Assembly (NCBI GenBank): GCA_017454585.1
Contig: JAFTCU010000337.1
Coordinates: 1 to 7,626 of the forward strand
DNA: 7,626 nt
Reading direction: 5' to 3'
Source of the DNA: Thermoguttaceae bacterium
Lineage (GTDB): Bacteria > Planctomycetota > Planctomycetia > Pirellulales > Thermoguttaceae
In this document: one piece after another, positions 1 to 7,073 of the stretch
How positions within the stretch are numbered: the stretch's first letter is position 1
How the letters are laid out: every line of letters starts with the position of its first letter
Made by a program: the position numbers and the translations under genes
Notes under the pieces: model-generated
The model's input: the letters and a program-made list of their open reading frames with translations, nothing else
Databases searched by the model: none
What the model was told of the DNA's origin: nothing

Positions 1-1595
1 AAAAGCTTCTGACAGAAAACGATTTGCCTCTTTGCAGTCTGGAAACCACTACCCCTTTGTGCGATTTCGACGTGGTGGGGTTTTCACTCCAGCACGAGTT
101 GGCGTACTCGAACGTGCTGACGATTCTGAACCTCGGGCGGATCCCGATCCTTCGCCGGGAGCGCGCGGAAAAGGCCCCTTTGGTGATCGCGGGTGGGCCG
201 TGCGTCCAGAATCCCGAGCCGATCAGCGATTTCATCGACGCGTTCGTCATGGGGGACGGCGAGGAAGCGGACCTTGCGCTTTCCAAAGCATGGCTTGAAT
301 TTCAGTCCGTGCCGGGCGCGACTCGCCGCGAGAATTTGCGCAGGCTTGCGAAGAAATTCCCGTGGGTTTACGTTCCGGACTGCTACAAAACCCGGGTCGA
401 AAACGGTCTGGAAATCCCGTTCCCCGAGTCGGACGAAATTCCGGCCGTGATCCAGCAGGCGCGGGTGGAGAAACTCGACGCGATCCCGTTGCCGGAAAAG
501 CCGATCGTTCCGAATGTGGAGGCTGTTCAGGACCGCGTCTCGCTGGAAATCATGCGCGGCTGCCCGTGGCGGTGCCGGTTTTGCCAGAGCAATCCCATCC
601 GGCGGCCGGTGCGGTCGCGTCGTCCCGAGTCGGTTTTGAACGCGGCGCGGGCGGCGATCGAGAACACGGGGCCCTGCGAGATTTCCCTCCTTTCTCTTTC
701 GACGAGCGATTACCCGTGGTTCAAGCAACTCTCCACGGAGCTTCGGACGGAAATGGACCCGAAGAACGTGGTGATTTCCGTGCCAAGCCTCCGAGTGAAT
801 GAGCATTTGGCCGAGGTCGGCGAGCAGCTTTCCACCGAGCGGCACAGCGGTTTAACCATCGCCCCCGAAGCGGCCCGGACCGATATGCGGCGGGTCATCG
901 GGAAGCGCGTCACGGACGAAGACCTTCTGGCCGGCTGCAGGATCGCGTTCCAAAACGGTTTTCAGCGCGTGAAACTTTACTTTATGATCGGTCTTCCGGG
1001 CGAGAGGGCCGAGGACGTGGACGGGATGATCGAGCTGGCGAAGACCATCGGCGAGCTGGGGAAAGAGGTTTCCGGCCGTTACCCCACGGTGGTCGTGAGC
1101 GTTTCCAATCTGGTCCCGAAGCCGCAGACGCCGCTTCAGTGGTTTCCCATGGCCACGCGGGAATATTTGGCTCAGGCCCAGCGTTTTTTGCGCTGCCGCA
1201 AGCTCCCGGGCTGGATATCACTCAAGTACCACGAGCTGGACGGGAGTCTTCTGGAGGGCGTTTTCTGCCGCGGAGACCGGCGGTTGGGAAAACTGATCCT
1301 CCGGGCGTGGAAGAACGGCGCGAGATTTGACTCGTGGGCCGACCAATTCGACCCCAAACGTTGGTGGGACGCGCTGGAAGAGGAAGGGCTGGACCTGAAT
1401 CTTTACCTGCACACGCCGCGCACGTCGGAAATGCGCCTCCCGTGGAGCCACATTCAGATCTTCCAGGGGGTCGAGTACCTGAAAAAAGAGTTTGCTCTCG
1501 CTCAGGAGGACGTGAAGAACCTGGAGCCGAGCCAGAAAACCATGGACGTGCCGGACGACTGGCGCCCCGCTGGCAAGCGTCCGAAACGAAAGTGA
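1..1595 (+). CDS. Radical SAM protein, TIGR03960-like, B12-binding-like N-terminus (5' partial)
   Basis: The frame is open to the left edge, and the residues before the first possible TTG start at 24 already resemble the family, so the true start lies upstream and the gene is cut by the window. Seen: a Rossmann-like segment with a GGP motif (about 192-203) followed by a GDGEE motif near 252-266, as in B12-binding-type domains of this family. Next comes the radical SAM cluster motif CPWRCRFC, with cysteine codons at 561, 573 and 582 that ligate a 4Fe-4S cluster and allow cleavage of S-adenosylmethionine. Downstream are SLSTSDY (693-713), a TIAPEA segment (about 855-872) and YFMIGLPGE (978-1004), all typical of the uncharacterised TIGR03960 family. 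The reaction and substrate are unknown. Relatives often sit beside or are fused to a DUF2344 protein, which is absent here. The C-terminus is basic and has no cysteine after the conserved LPWSHI segment. Radical SAM identity is firm; the subfamily is probable. Confidence 0.9.
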   Translation, partial: KLLTENDLPLCSLETTTPLCDFDVVGFSLQHELAYSNVLTILNLGRIPILRRERAEKAPLVIAGGPCVQNPEPISDFIDAFVMGDGEEADLALSKAWLEFQSVPGATRRENLRRLAKKFPWVYVPDCYKTRVENGLEIPFPESDEIPAVIQQARVEKLDAIPLPEKPIVPNVEAVQDRVSLEIMRGCPWRCRFCQSNPIRRPVRSRRPESVLNAARAAIENTGPCEISLLSLSTSDYPWFKQLSTELRTEMDPKNVVISVPSLRVNEHLAEVGEQLSTERHSGLTIAPEAARTDMRRVIGKRVTDEDLLAGCRIAFQNGFQRVKLYFMIGLPGERAEDVDGMIELAKTIGELGKEVSGRYPTVVVSVSNLVPKPQTPLQWFPMATREYLAQAQRFLRCRKLPGWISLKYHELDGSLLEGVFCRGDRRLGKLILRAWKNGARFDSWADQFDPKRWWDALEEEGLDLNLYLHTPRTSEMRLPWSHIQIFQGVEYLKKEFALAQEDVKNLEPSQKTMDVPDDWRPAGKRPKRK

Positions 1596-1608
1596 TCGTG
1601 ACGCGCGA

Positions 1609-1645
1609 TTTGATCCGATTTACCCCCTTTTTTCTTTGATCGATT
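1609..1645 (+). repeat. Near-direct repeat in the GH32 leader
   Basis: TTTGATCCGATT (1609-1620) recurs as TTTGATCGATT (1635-1645), differing by one missing C. The copies start 26 bases apart and are separated by a pyrimidine tract (CCCCC then T-rich). The second copy abuts the ATG of the GH32 gene. No Shine-Dalgarno sequence is visible in this 50-base gap. The repeat could be an operator for a local regulator, or chance. Function is inferred only. Confidence 0.35.
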
Positions 1646-3259
1646 ATGAAACGTTTCCTTGCTTTTTGTTTTTGTGCTTTCATCGCTCTTGGAGCCTACG
1701 CGGATTCTGCTCGTCAGATGAAGATCGAAAACCGCTTCCTGATCCTCCCGATTTGCAATTCGGCCCAGAAGCAGACGGTCGAGATCACGGACGAAGACGG
1801 CGTCCGGCTTCATCTGTTCGAGGTGACTTTGGCCAATGCGCCGGAGCAGGCGAACTGGTGGTCCTTCCTCGACGTTCAGGAATACACGGGCAAAACCCTG
1901 ACTCTGAAAACGACCGGAGCGGGTAGTACGGCCGAATCCCTCGCGCTGGTTCAGAATCTCGCCGAGGTTCCACGCCGTGAGCCGCTTTACGCCGAACGTC
2001 TTCGCCCCCAGCTTCGTTTCTCCCAGATCCAGGGCTGGAATAACGACCCGAACGGGATGGTTTACTGGAACGGCGAGTTCCATTTCTGCTGGCAGTCCAA
2101 CCCTGTGGGGCTTCCGTGGGCGAACATGTACTGGGGCCACGCGGTTTCCAAAGACCTCGTTCACTGGGAGGAGCTTCCGCTCGCGTTGCGCCCGTTTGGG
2201 CATGATCTTCCCAAAGAGAAAAAAGTCCCGTCCATGGCCGTGGGGCATTGCTTTTCCGGCTGCGCGGTGCCGGCGTGGGATTCAGGAAACGGAGACCTTT
2301 TGGCCTTTTTCACGGATACACTGGTCGGTGAGGCGCTCGCCGTCAGTCACGATTCGGGAAGAACATGGAATTACGAGGGCGTTCTGGTTCGTCATCGCGG
2401 CCGCGACCCGCAGTTGAACTGGTTCCCGGAAACGAAAACGTGGCTCATGAGCGTTTACGATGAGCGCGACTCGGAGCGCCTGATCGCGTTTTACCAGAGC
2501 AAAGACCGCAAAAACTGGGAACGGACCGGCGAGATCCCGAACTTTTACGAGTGCCCGAACCTGAACAGGCTGGCGGTGGACGGTGACCCGGCCAACACGC
2601 GGTGGGTCCTCTGGGCGGCCGACGGTCAGTACGTCGTGGGGGACTTTGACGGCAAAACCTTCCTCCCGGAGCATGAGGGAAAATTCCGGGTCCATTACGG
2701 CCAGTTTTACGCGTCGCAGTGCTTCTCGAACACGCCCGGCCGCCTGATCCAGATCGGATGGGCGCGTATCCCGATGGACGAAAATACGCCGTTCAACCAG
2801 GGGTTTACGCTTCCAATCGAGCTGACGCTCCGCACGACGCCAGCCGGGATCCGTCTTTTCGCGGAGCCGGTTAAGGAACTCGAGGTTTTGCGCCAGGATT
2901 CAAAGGAAACGAGCGCCGAAGGGCCCATGACCAAGATCGATCTGGCCGGTTTCGGCGACGGTCAGCTTTACGAGGTGGAAGTGACTCTCGACGTGGTGCA
3001 GGACGCAGCGTTCATCTTTGGGAAAAACCAGGTCGTCTGGAACGCTTCCGAGCGTAAACTGGATGAAATGTCGCTGGAGCCAGAGGATGGCAAAATCACG
3101 TTCCGGGTTTTCATCGACCGTCCTATGTACGAGATCAGCGCCCAGTGTGGCGCGGCCTACAAAACGGAGAGGCGACAGGACGCCGGCGAGAAATTCCAGT
3201 CTTTTGAGTTCCAGGGAAATGGAACTGTAAAGATTTGGTGCCTGAAAGGAATCCACTAA
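1646..3259 (+). CDS. Secreted glycoside hydrolase family 32 (beta-fructosidase: levanase/inulinase/invertase type)
   Basis: This 537-residue enzyme is expected to hydrolyse beta-fructosides (sucrose, inulin or levan) by the retaining GH32 mechanism. Seen: a signal peptide with KR, a hydrophobic stretch and an AYA site, likely cut before D20; there is no lipobox. Residues about 25-110 form an N-terminal region resembling the DUF4980 domain found before GH32 domains in gut bacteria. The five-bladed propeller follows with WNNDPNG (nucleophile D134), YWGHAVSKDLVHW, FSG (203-205), RDP (transition-state stabiliser D254), FYECPN (acid/base E302) and a GWARI motif near 371. The region from about 415 to the end fits the C-terminal beta-sandwich, including an IDRPMYEI segment. 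All three catalytic residues are present. Odd points: CWQ replaces the usual FYQ or FFQ near 148-150, and the start lacks a ribosome binding site. Neighbours give no uptake or fructose-use genes. Substrate cannot be fixed from sequence. Confidence 0.94.
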   Translation: MKRFLAFCFCAFIALGAYADSARQMKIENRFLILPICNSAQKQTVEITDEDGVRLHLFEVTLANAPEQANWWSFLDVQEYTGKTLTLKTTGAGSTAESLALVQNLAEVPRREPLYAERLRPQLRFSQIQGWNNDPNGMVYWNGEFHFCWQSNPVGLPWANMYWGHAVSKDLVHWEELPLALRPFGHDLPKEKKVPSMAVGHCFSGCAVPAWDSGNGDLLAFFTDTLVGEALAVSHDSGRTWNYEGVLVRHRGRDPQLNWFPETKTWLMSVYDERDSERLIAFYQSKDRKNWERTGEIPNFYECPNLNRLAVDGDPANTRWVLWAADGQYVVGDFDGKTFLPEHEGKFRVHYGQFYASQCFSNTPGRLIQIGWARIPMDENTPFNQGFTLPIELTLRTTPAGIRLFAEPVKELEVLRQDSKETSAEGPMTKIDLAGFGDGQLYEVEVTLDVVQDAAFIFGKNQVVWNASERKLDEMSLEPEDGKITFRVFIDRPMYEISAQCGAAYKTERRQDAGEKFQSFEFQGNGTVKIWCLKGIH

Positions 3260-3273
3260 TTCCGGTCCCCCCC

Positions 3274-3301
3274 TTGCGCAAATCTGAAAAATCGATAAAA
3301 T
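3274..3301 (+). promoter_or_regulatory. Possible sigma70-type promoter for the peptidase-accB-accC unit
   Basis: In the 86-base gap after the GH32 gene, TTGCGC (3274-3279) and TAAAAT (3296-3301) are separated by 16 bases. The -10 box fits the consensus well and the -35 box poorly. The site begins right after a run of seven C (3267-3273), and its first box is part of the palindrome TTGCGCAA. The gap is AT-rich compared with the genes on its left, which supports a promoter here. A second T-rich stretch follows at 3310-3330, so the exact boxes are uncertain. Confidence 0.35.
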
Positions 3302-3345
3302 TAAGACGATTTGTTTTTGTACACGCTTTAAAAGAAAGTGGTTTT

Positions 3346-4443
3346 ATGGCGGATATTTACAGCAAAAGGCGTGAGAAACTTCGCAGACTGATGAAGAAGC
3401 AGGGCGTGGATGTTCTGCTGGTCACGAATTTTACGAATGTTACGTGGCTTACGGGGTTCACCGGTGATGATAGTTACGTCCTTGTTTCCTCTGAAGACGA
3501 GTGTATTCTGAGTGATTCCCGCTATACGATTCAAATTGGCGAGGAGTGTCCGGGGCTGCGACTCCTTCTGAGAGGAGGGAAAACAGGGTTTGCGCCGTTA
3601 ATTCACGACGAATTGGAAAAAATCTCAAGTTCACCACGTCTGGCGGTCGAAAGTAATTCTGTTACACTGGATACTGCGGAACGTTTTAAATCGGCTCTGG
3701 GAGTCGAACTGATCCCGGTGAGTGGATTGGTCGAAACCCTGCGTCAGGTCAAGGATCGTGAGGAAATTCAGACGATTCGAGATTCAGCGAGAATTGCCCG
3801 AAACGCTTTTCATGCGATTCGTGCTTTACTTACGCCGGACTGGACCGAGAAGCAGATCGCTGACGAACTGGAATTTGCGATGTGTCGATTGGGAGCGCGG
3901 GATGCGTCTTTCCCAACCATCGCGGCCGTTGGGCCTCGGGCCGCTTTGCCGCACTGCGTTCCGGGAGAGCACCGGGTTTCGGAGGCTGGCTCACTGCTGA
4001 TCGACTGGGGAGCGAAGTTCAAGGGCTACGCGAGTGACCTGACCCGCGTGTTGATCACCGGTCGGGTTTCGGCGGAGTACCGTAAAGTTTACCAAATCGT
4101 TTTGGACGCGCAGCGCAAAGCGATCGAGGCGATTCAGCCCGGGAAGAAATGTTCGGAGATTGACCACGTGGCTCGAAACTACTTTGCTCAGGCTGGTTAT
4201 GGGGATTGTTTTGGGCACGGGCTGGGCCATGGTATTGGTTTGTACATTCATGAGGGTCCGAGTTTCAGTCCTGGATGTGATATAATACTCAAGCCGGGCA
4301 TGGTCATTACCGTTGAACCGGGCATTTACGTTAAAAACTGGGGTGGTGTCCGGATCGAGGACGATGTGCTTGTGACCCGAGACGGTTTCGAGGTCCTCAG
4401 TGACGTTGAAAAAGAGTTTGATGAAATGAAAGTTTTTGGTTAG
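3346..4443 (+). CDS. pepP: M24 family Xaa-Pro peptidase (aminopeptidase P / Xaa-Pro dipeptidase type)
   Basis: A cytoplasmic metallopeptidase of the M24B pita-bread family that removes N-terminal residues preceding proline or splits Xaa-Pro dipeptides. With the ATG at 3346 it has 365 residues, the usual size for the short bacterial form. Seen: an N-terminal creatinase-like domain (about 5-130) with WLTGFTG and SDSRY motifs, then the catalytic domain with all five expected metal ligands, D220 (LIDWGA), D231 (SDLTR), H295 (GHGLGHGIG), E324 (VEPGIY) and E338 (RIEDD). H203 and H302 match the conserved substrate or proton-transfer histidines. A longer reading from TTG at 3235 would overlap the GH32 gene and add unrelated residues, so I rejected it. 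The ribosome binding site before 3346 is weak. In many bacteria this gene precedes efp, accB and accC; here accB follows directly after 49 bases. PepP or PepQ specificity cannot be decided. Confidence 0.93.
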   Translation: MADIYSKRREKLRRLMKKQGVDVLLVTNFTNVTWLTGFTGDDSYVLVSSEDECILSDSRYTIQIGEECPGLRLLLRGGKTGFAPLIHDELEKISSSPRLAVESNSVTLDTAERFKSALGVELIPVSGLVETLRQVKDREEIQTIRDSARIARNAFHAIRALLTPDWTEKQIADELEFAMCRLGARDASFPTIAAVGPRAALPHCVPGEHRVSEAGSLLIDWGAKFKGYASDLTRVLITGRVSAEYRKVYQIVLDAQRKAIEAIQPGKKCSEIDHVARNYFAQAGYGDCFGHGLGHGIGLYIHEGPSFSPGCDIILKPGMVITVEPGIYVKNWGGVRIEDDVLVTRDGFEVLSDVEKEFDEMKVFG

Positions 4444-4492
4444 TCAGGAATCGTCTGACCATTTAAAACATACACAATCAAAAGGAAAAAAT

Positions 4493-5008
4493 ATGAAACC
4501 CGTTCAGCAAACGAAGGAAGCGCCATCAGGCGACGTTTTTGATACGCAGAAAGTGCGCCGTTACGCGCAAATTATGAAGGAATTCGGCCTTTGCGAGCTG
4601 AATCTTCAGGATGGTGAGACGCATATCTCGCTGAAAAGCGCGGTGGCCTGTGCCCCTACCGTTGCGCCGGTTCCGGTTCAGGCGATTCCAGCGGCAGTAT
4701 CCCCGGTCGTTCCTGCTGCGGCCCCTGCTGCTCCAGTGGAAGTTTCACCTGCCGCTGAAAATCAGAACGTAAAGACGATCGATTCTCCAATTGTGGGAAC
4801 GTTCTATTCAAAACCCAATCCTAATTCCCCTGCATTTGTGAACGTCGGTGATATGGTTCAGGAAGGTAAAACGGTTTGTATCATCGAAGCGATGAAAGTC
4901 ATGAATCAGCTTCCGGCTCCAATTTCGGGCAAGCTCCTTGAGGTTCTCGTGAAAGACGGCGACGCAGTTGATGTCGGCAAGCCACTTTTTAGGGTGGAAG
5001 TGAAGTAG
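4493..5008 (+). CDS. accB: Biotin carboxyl carrier protein of acetyl-CoA carboxylase
   Basis: AccB carries biotin between the biotin carboxylase and carboxyltransferase parts of acetyl-CoA carboxylase, which makes malonyl-CoA for fatty acid synthesis in the cytoplasm. The ATG at 4493 is preceded by AAAGGAAA at a good distance, the clearest ribosome binding site in the window, and gives 171 residues, normal for the family. Seen: a short N-terminal helix region (about 18-48, with [15 protein letters not shown]) typical of AccB, an alanine/proline/valine-rich linker (about 51-87), and a biotinyl domain (about 95-171). The biotinylation motif is EAMKVMN, with K135 as the modified lysine. A conserved SPIVGTFY segment starts the domain. 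Its place immediately before accC, on the same strand, supports the assignment and a shared transcript. Confidence 0.97.
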   Translation: MKPVQQTKEAPSGDVFDTQKVRRYAQIMKEFGLCELNLQDGETHISLKSAVACAPTVAPVPVQAIPAAVSPVVPAAAPAAPVEVSPAAENQNVKTIDSPIVGTFYSKPNPNSPAFVNVGDMVQEGKTVCIIEAMKVMNQLPAPISGKLLEVLVKDGDAVDVGKPLFRVEVK

Positions 5009-5073
5009 TCAGTCTTTCAGCGTCAGTGGTTTCAGCCAGTCAACCGGGGCATATAAGGCAGAAAGTTCCATTT

Positions 5074-6414
5074 ATGTTTCAACGTATTTTAGTAGCTAAC
5101 CGCGGCGAAATTGCGCTGCGTATTTTTCGTGCCTGCCGCGAGATGGGGATTGAGTCGGTCGCAGTCTTTAGTGAAGCGGACCGTGACGCGGCCTACCTGA
5201 AACTGGCAGACCAGAAAATCTGCATTGGCGCTCCGAGAGTCGGGGACAGTTATCTCAGAATCGATCGGTTGATTAGTGCTGCGGAGGTCAGCGGAGCGGA
5301 AGCGATCCATCCTGGCTATGGGCTTCTAGCCGAAAACGCTCATTTTGCCGAAGTTGTGCGTACCTGCGGGTTCGAGTTCATTGGTCCAACGCACGAGGCT
5401 ATGGCGATGTTGGGCGACAAAAACACGGCAAGGGGCTTGGCGAAAAAAGCGGGGATCCCGACGGTCCCGGGAAGTAATGGGATCGTGAATAAGGTGTCCG
5501 AGGCTATTGAGATCGCTCATGAATTCAAATATCCTGTTCTGGTGAAGGCCACGGCGGGCGGCGGCGGTCGCGGGATGCGTCTGGCCTGGTCAGACGAGCA
5601 GCTTGCCACGGCGTTCGTTGAGGCCCAGCAGGAAGCCAAGGCCGCTTTCGGGAACGGCGACTGCTACGTTGAAAAATATATCGAAAACCCGCGTCACGTT
5701 GAGGTTCAGCTCATCGGCGATAATTTCGGGAACGTGTGCCATTTGTATGAGCGTGACTGCACCATGCAGCGTCGCCATCAGAAACTTATTGAGGAAAGCC
5801 CCTCCCCGCATATCAGCGCGAAGACCCGCGAGAAAATGTGCGCTGCGGCTGTGAAGCTTGTCAGCTCGGTAGGCTACACCAATGCCGGGACGATCGAATT
5901 CGTAGTAGATCAGGAAGAAAACTTCTACTTCATCGAGCTGAATGCCCGAATTCAGGTCGAGCACCCTGTTTCTGAAATGCTTACGGGTGTGGATTTGATC
6001 AAGGCCCAGATTGTTGTGGCCGCGAACGAGAAACTTCCGTTCCGTCAGTCAGATATTAAGGCGAATGGTCACACGATCGAGTGTCGTATCAACGCGGAAG
6101 ATCCGAATTTCAACTTCGCACCGTGCCCGGGGAAAATCACTTCTCTGTTCATCCCCGGCGGCTATGGTGTCCGGTTCGACTCGCACGTTCACGCGGGTTA
6201 CACGGTTTCACCGTACTATGACTCCATGATCGGGAAGCTGATCGTTTGGGGAAGTGACCGCGAGGAAGCCCGTCTGCGTATGATCCGCGCTCTCACAGAG
6301 TTCCACATCGAGGGGATCAAAACATCTGTTTCGCGCCAGCTTGAGATCTTGCGCCACCCGGTTTTCATCAACGCGCAGGGTTACACGAGTTTTATCGAGA
6401 AAGAGTGGAAATGA
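5074..6414 (+). CDS. accC: Biotin carboxylase subunit of acetyl-CoA carboxylase
   Basis: AccC uses ATP and bicarbonate to carboxylate the biotin on AccB. The ATG at 5074 gives 446 residues beginning [14 protein letters not shown], the standard start of the family (usually about 450). A GTG at 5026 would add 16 unrelated residues and was rejected. Seen: the N-terminal biotin carboxylase domain (about 1-115) with [11 protein letters not shown], the ATP-grasp domain (about 116-320) with the glycine-rich loop AGGGGRGMR (161-169), HQK (235-237), E275, and the catalytic [12 protein letters not shown] segment with E288, N290, R292 and E296, then the C-terminal domain with ECRINAED (R338) and a [10 protein letters not shown] segment. 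No key residue is missing. The only unusual point is alanine at 291, where E. coli has threonine. The gene follows accB by 65 bases and ends just before a terminator. accA and accD must lie elsewhere. Confidence 0.98.
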   Translation: MFQRILVANRGEIALRIFRACREMGIESVAVFSEADRDAAYLKLADQKICIGAPRVGDSYLRIDRLISAAEVSGAEAIHPGYGLLAENAHFAEVVRTCGFEFIGPTHEAMAMLGDKNTARGLAKKAGIPTVPGSNGIVNKVSEAIEIAHEFKYPVLVKATAGGGGRGMRLAWSDEQLATAFVEAQQEAKAAFGNGDCYVEKYIENPRHVEVQLIGDNFGNVCHLYERDCTMQRRHQKLIEESPSPHISAKTREKMCAAAVKLVSSVGYTNAGTIEFVVDQEENFYFIELNARIQVEHPVSEMLTGVDLIKAQIVVAANEKLPFRQSDIKANGHTIECRINAEDPNFNFAPCPGKITSLFIPGGYGVRFDSHVHAGYTVSPYYDSMIGKLIVWGSDREEARLRMIRALTEFHIEGIKTSVSRQLEILRHPVFINAQGYTSFIEKEWK

Positions 6415-6416
6415 TT

Positions 6417-6457
6417 CGAGGGGAGTAAATCGAAGCGGCTCCCTCGTTTCATTTTTT
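6417..6457 (+). terminator. Rho-independent terminator after accC
   Basis: CGAGGGGAG (6417-6425) can pair with CTCCCTCG (6439-6446), with one bulged G, around a 13-base loop. It is followed at once by TTTCATTTTTT (6447-6457). It begins two bases after the accC stop codon and lies between convergent genes. On the minus strand the stem is not followed by a T-run, so it should act mainly for the acc unit. Confidence 0.75.
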
Positions 6458-6472
6458 AAGATTGAAAAGACT

Positions 6473-7021
6473 TTACACGGAGTGCCGCGCTTCGTATTCG
6501 TCTTTTGGAAGAAACTCGCCTTTATCCAGGTCGAACACACTGATGCCGGCGCAAGCTGGGCATATCCAGTACTTTTCCGGTTTGAGCGCTTCATCGACAG
6601 GATGGCCGCATTGGGTACAGGCGAGTTGCGGCTTCATCCGCTGAAACCGTTTCATTTTCCACGCATTGCGCTGTTTCTCTTTTGCCTTGTTTTTCTTGTT
6701 GAACGCTTTCACGTCCTCTTGAGTGAACGGATTCCTGACCCGTTTGGCTTCTTTCTCGCTGAGCAGCTTTCCGCGATAAAAAAAGAACGGTTTGTGGCAC
6801 ACGTCACAGAAGCGCCGCCGCGTGTACGTAATGTGGACCGGTTCCCCGCAGTTTGGGCAGAAAAGTTCGACGTCACCCTCGGCGATTTCATCCACACGTG
6901 CCCCGATTCGGCCGGAAATTGACGTTTTTGTGTCTTTCGCGCTGGGTTTAATGCCGAGAAAATCCGAGTACGCGGCCTGGCGAACAGTGGGTAGAGACTT
7001 TGGAGGAAATTTCGATTCCAT
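6473..7021 (-). CDS. Hypothetical basic protein with two zinc ribbons
   Basis: I do not recognise this 182-residue protein. Seen: two pairs of CxxC motifs in the N-terminal half (C55/C58 and C72/C75, from CPNC and CDVC) and two more in the C-terminal half (C135/C138 and C154/C157, from CTQC and CPAC). Each set is spaced to form one treble-clef or rubredoxin-like zinc ribbon. Between them lies a strongly basic, probably helical stretch (about 102-131) full of lysine and arginine. No signal peptide or membrane segment is present, so it should be cytoplasmic. Zinc ribbons with a basic linker often bind nucleic acid or proteins, but that is inference. The ATG at 7021 was chosen because upstream residues of the longer reading look non-coding; it has no clear Shine-Dalgarno site. 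It follows the HAD gene by 52 bases on the same strand, probably in one operon. The paired cysteines make this strand the coding one. Confidence 0.8.
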   Translation of the reverse strand: MESKFPPKSLPTVRQAAYSDFLGIKPSAKDTKTSISGRIGARVDEIAEGDVELFCPNCGEPVHITYTRRRFCDVCHKPFFFYRGKLLSEKEAKRVRNPFTQEDVKAFNKKNKAKEKQRNAWKMKRFQRMKPQLACTQCGHPVDEALKPEKYWICPACAGISVFDLDKGEFLPKDEYEARHSV

Positions 7022-7032
7022 AATTAAAAAGG

Positions 7033-7068
7033 AGGACCTTTCTGACCGGCTCGGCTCAGTCTGGTCCT
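7033..7068 (-). other. Possible hairpin in the gap between the HAD and zinc-ribbon genes
   Basis: AGGACC (7033-7038) and GGTCCT (7063-7068) are perfect inverted copies around a 24-base loop. A competing shorter stem is AAAGG with CCTTT around AGGA (about 7028-7041). On the transcribed minus strand, CCTCCTTT, the same as the usual 3' end of 16S rRNA, lies where a Shine-Dalgarno site would be expected. No T-run follows, so it is not a normal terminator. A role in translation of the zinc-ribbon gene is only a guess. Confidence 0.25.
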
Positions 7069-7073
7069 GAATC

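Noticed and set aside
84..845. Long minus-strand reading frame opposite the radical SAM gene
   Set aside because: It is the antisense of a well-conserved coding region in GC-rich DNA. The product is arginine/proline-rich with no recognisable domain.
1502..2248. Minus-strand reading frame of about 250 codons across the radical SAM end and GH32 start
   Set aside because: It spans two clear genes and their gap on the other strand, and its product has no family features.
3248..3263. Inverted repeat GGAAT/ATTCC at the GH32 stop as a terminator
   Set aside because: The stem has only five pairs, is AT-rich, and is followed by C residues with no T-run.
3235..3345. Longer N-terminus for the Xaa-Pro peptidase from TTG at 3235
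   Set aside because: It would overlap the GH32 coding end and place a likely promoter inside the gene. The family start matches the ATG at 3346.
6341..6922. Plus-strand reading frame of 193 codons with a hydrophobic stretch
   Set aside because: It overlaps the end of accC and the terminator and lies opposite the zinc-ribbon gene. The hydrophobic stretch is the complement of lysine-rich codons, and the paired CxxC motifs support the minus strand.
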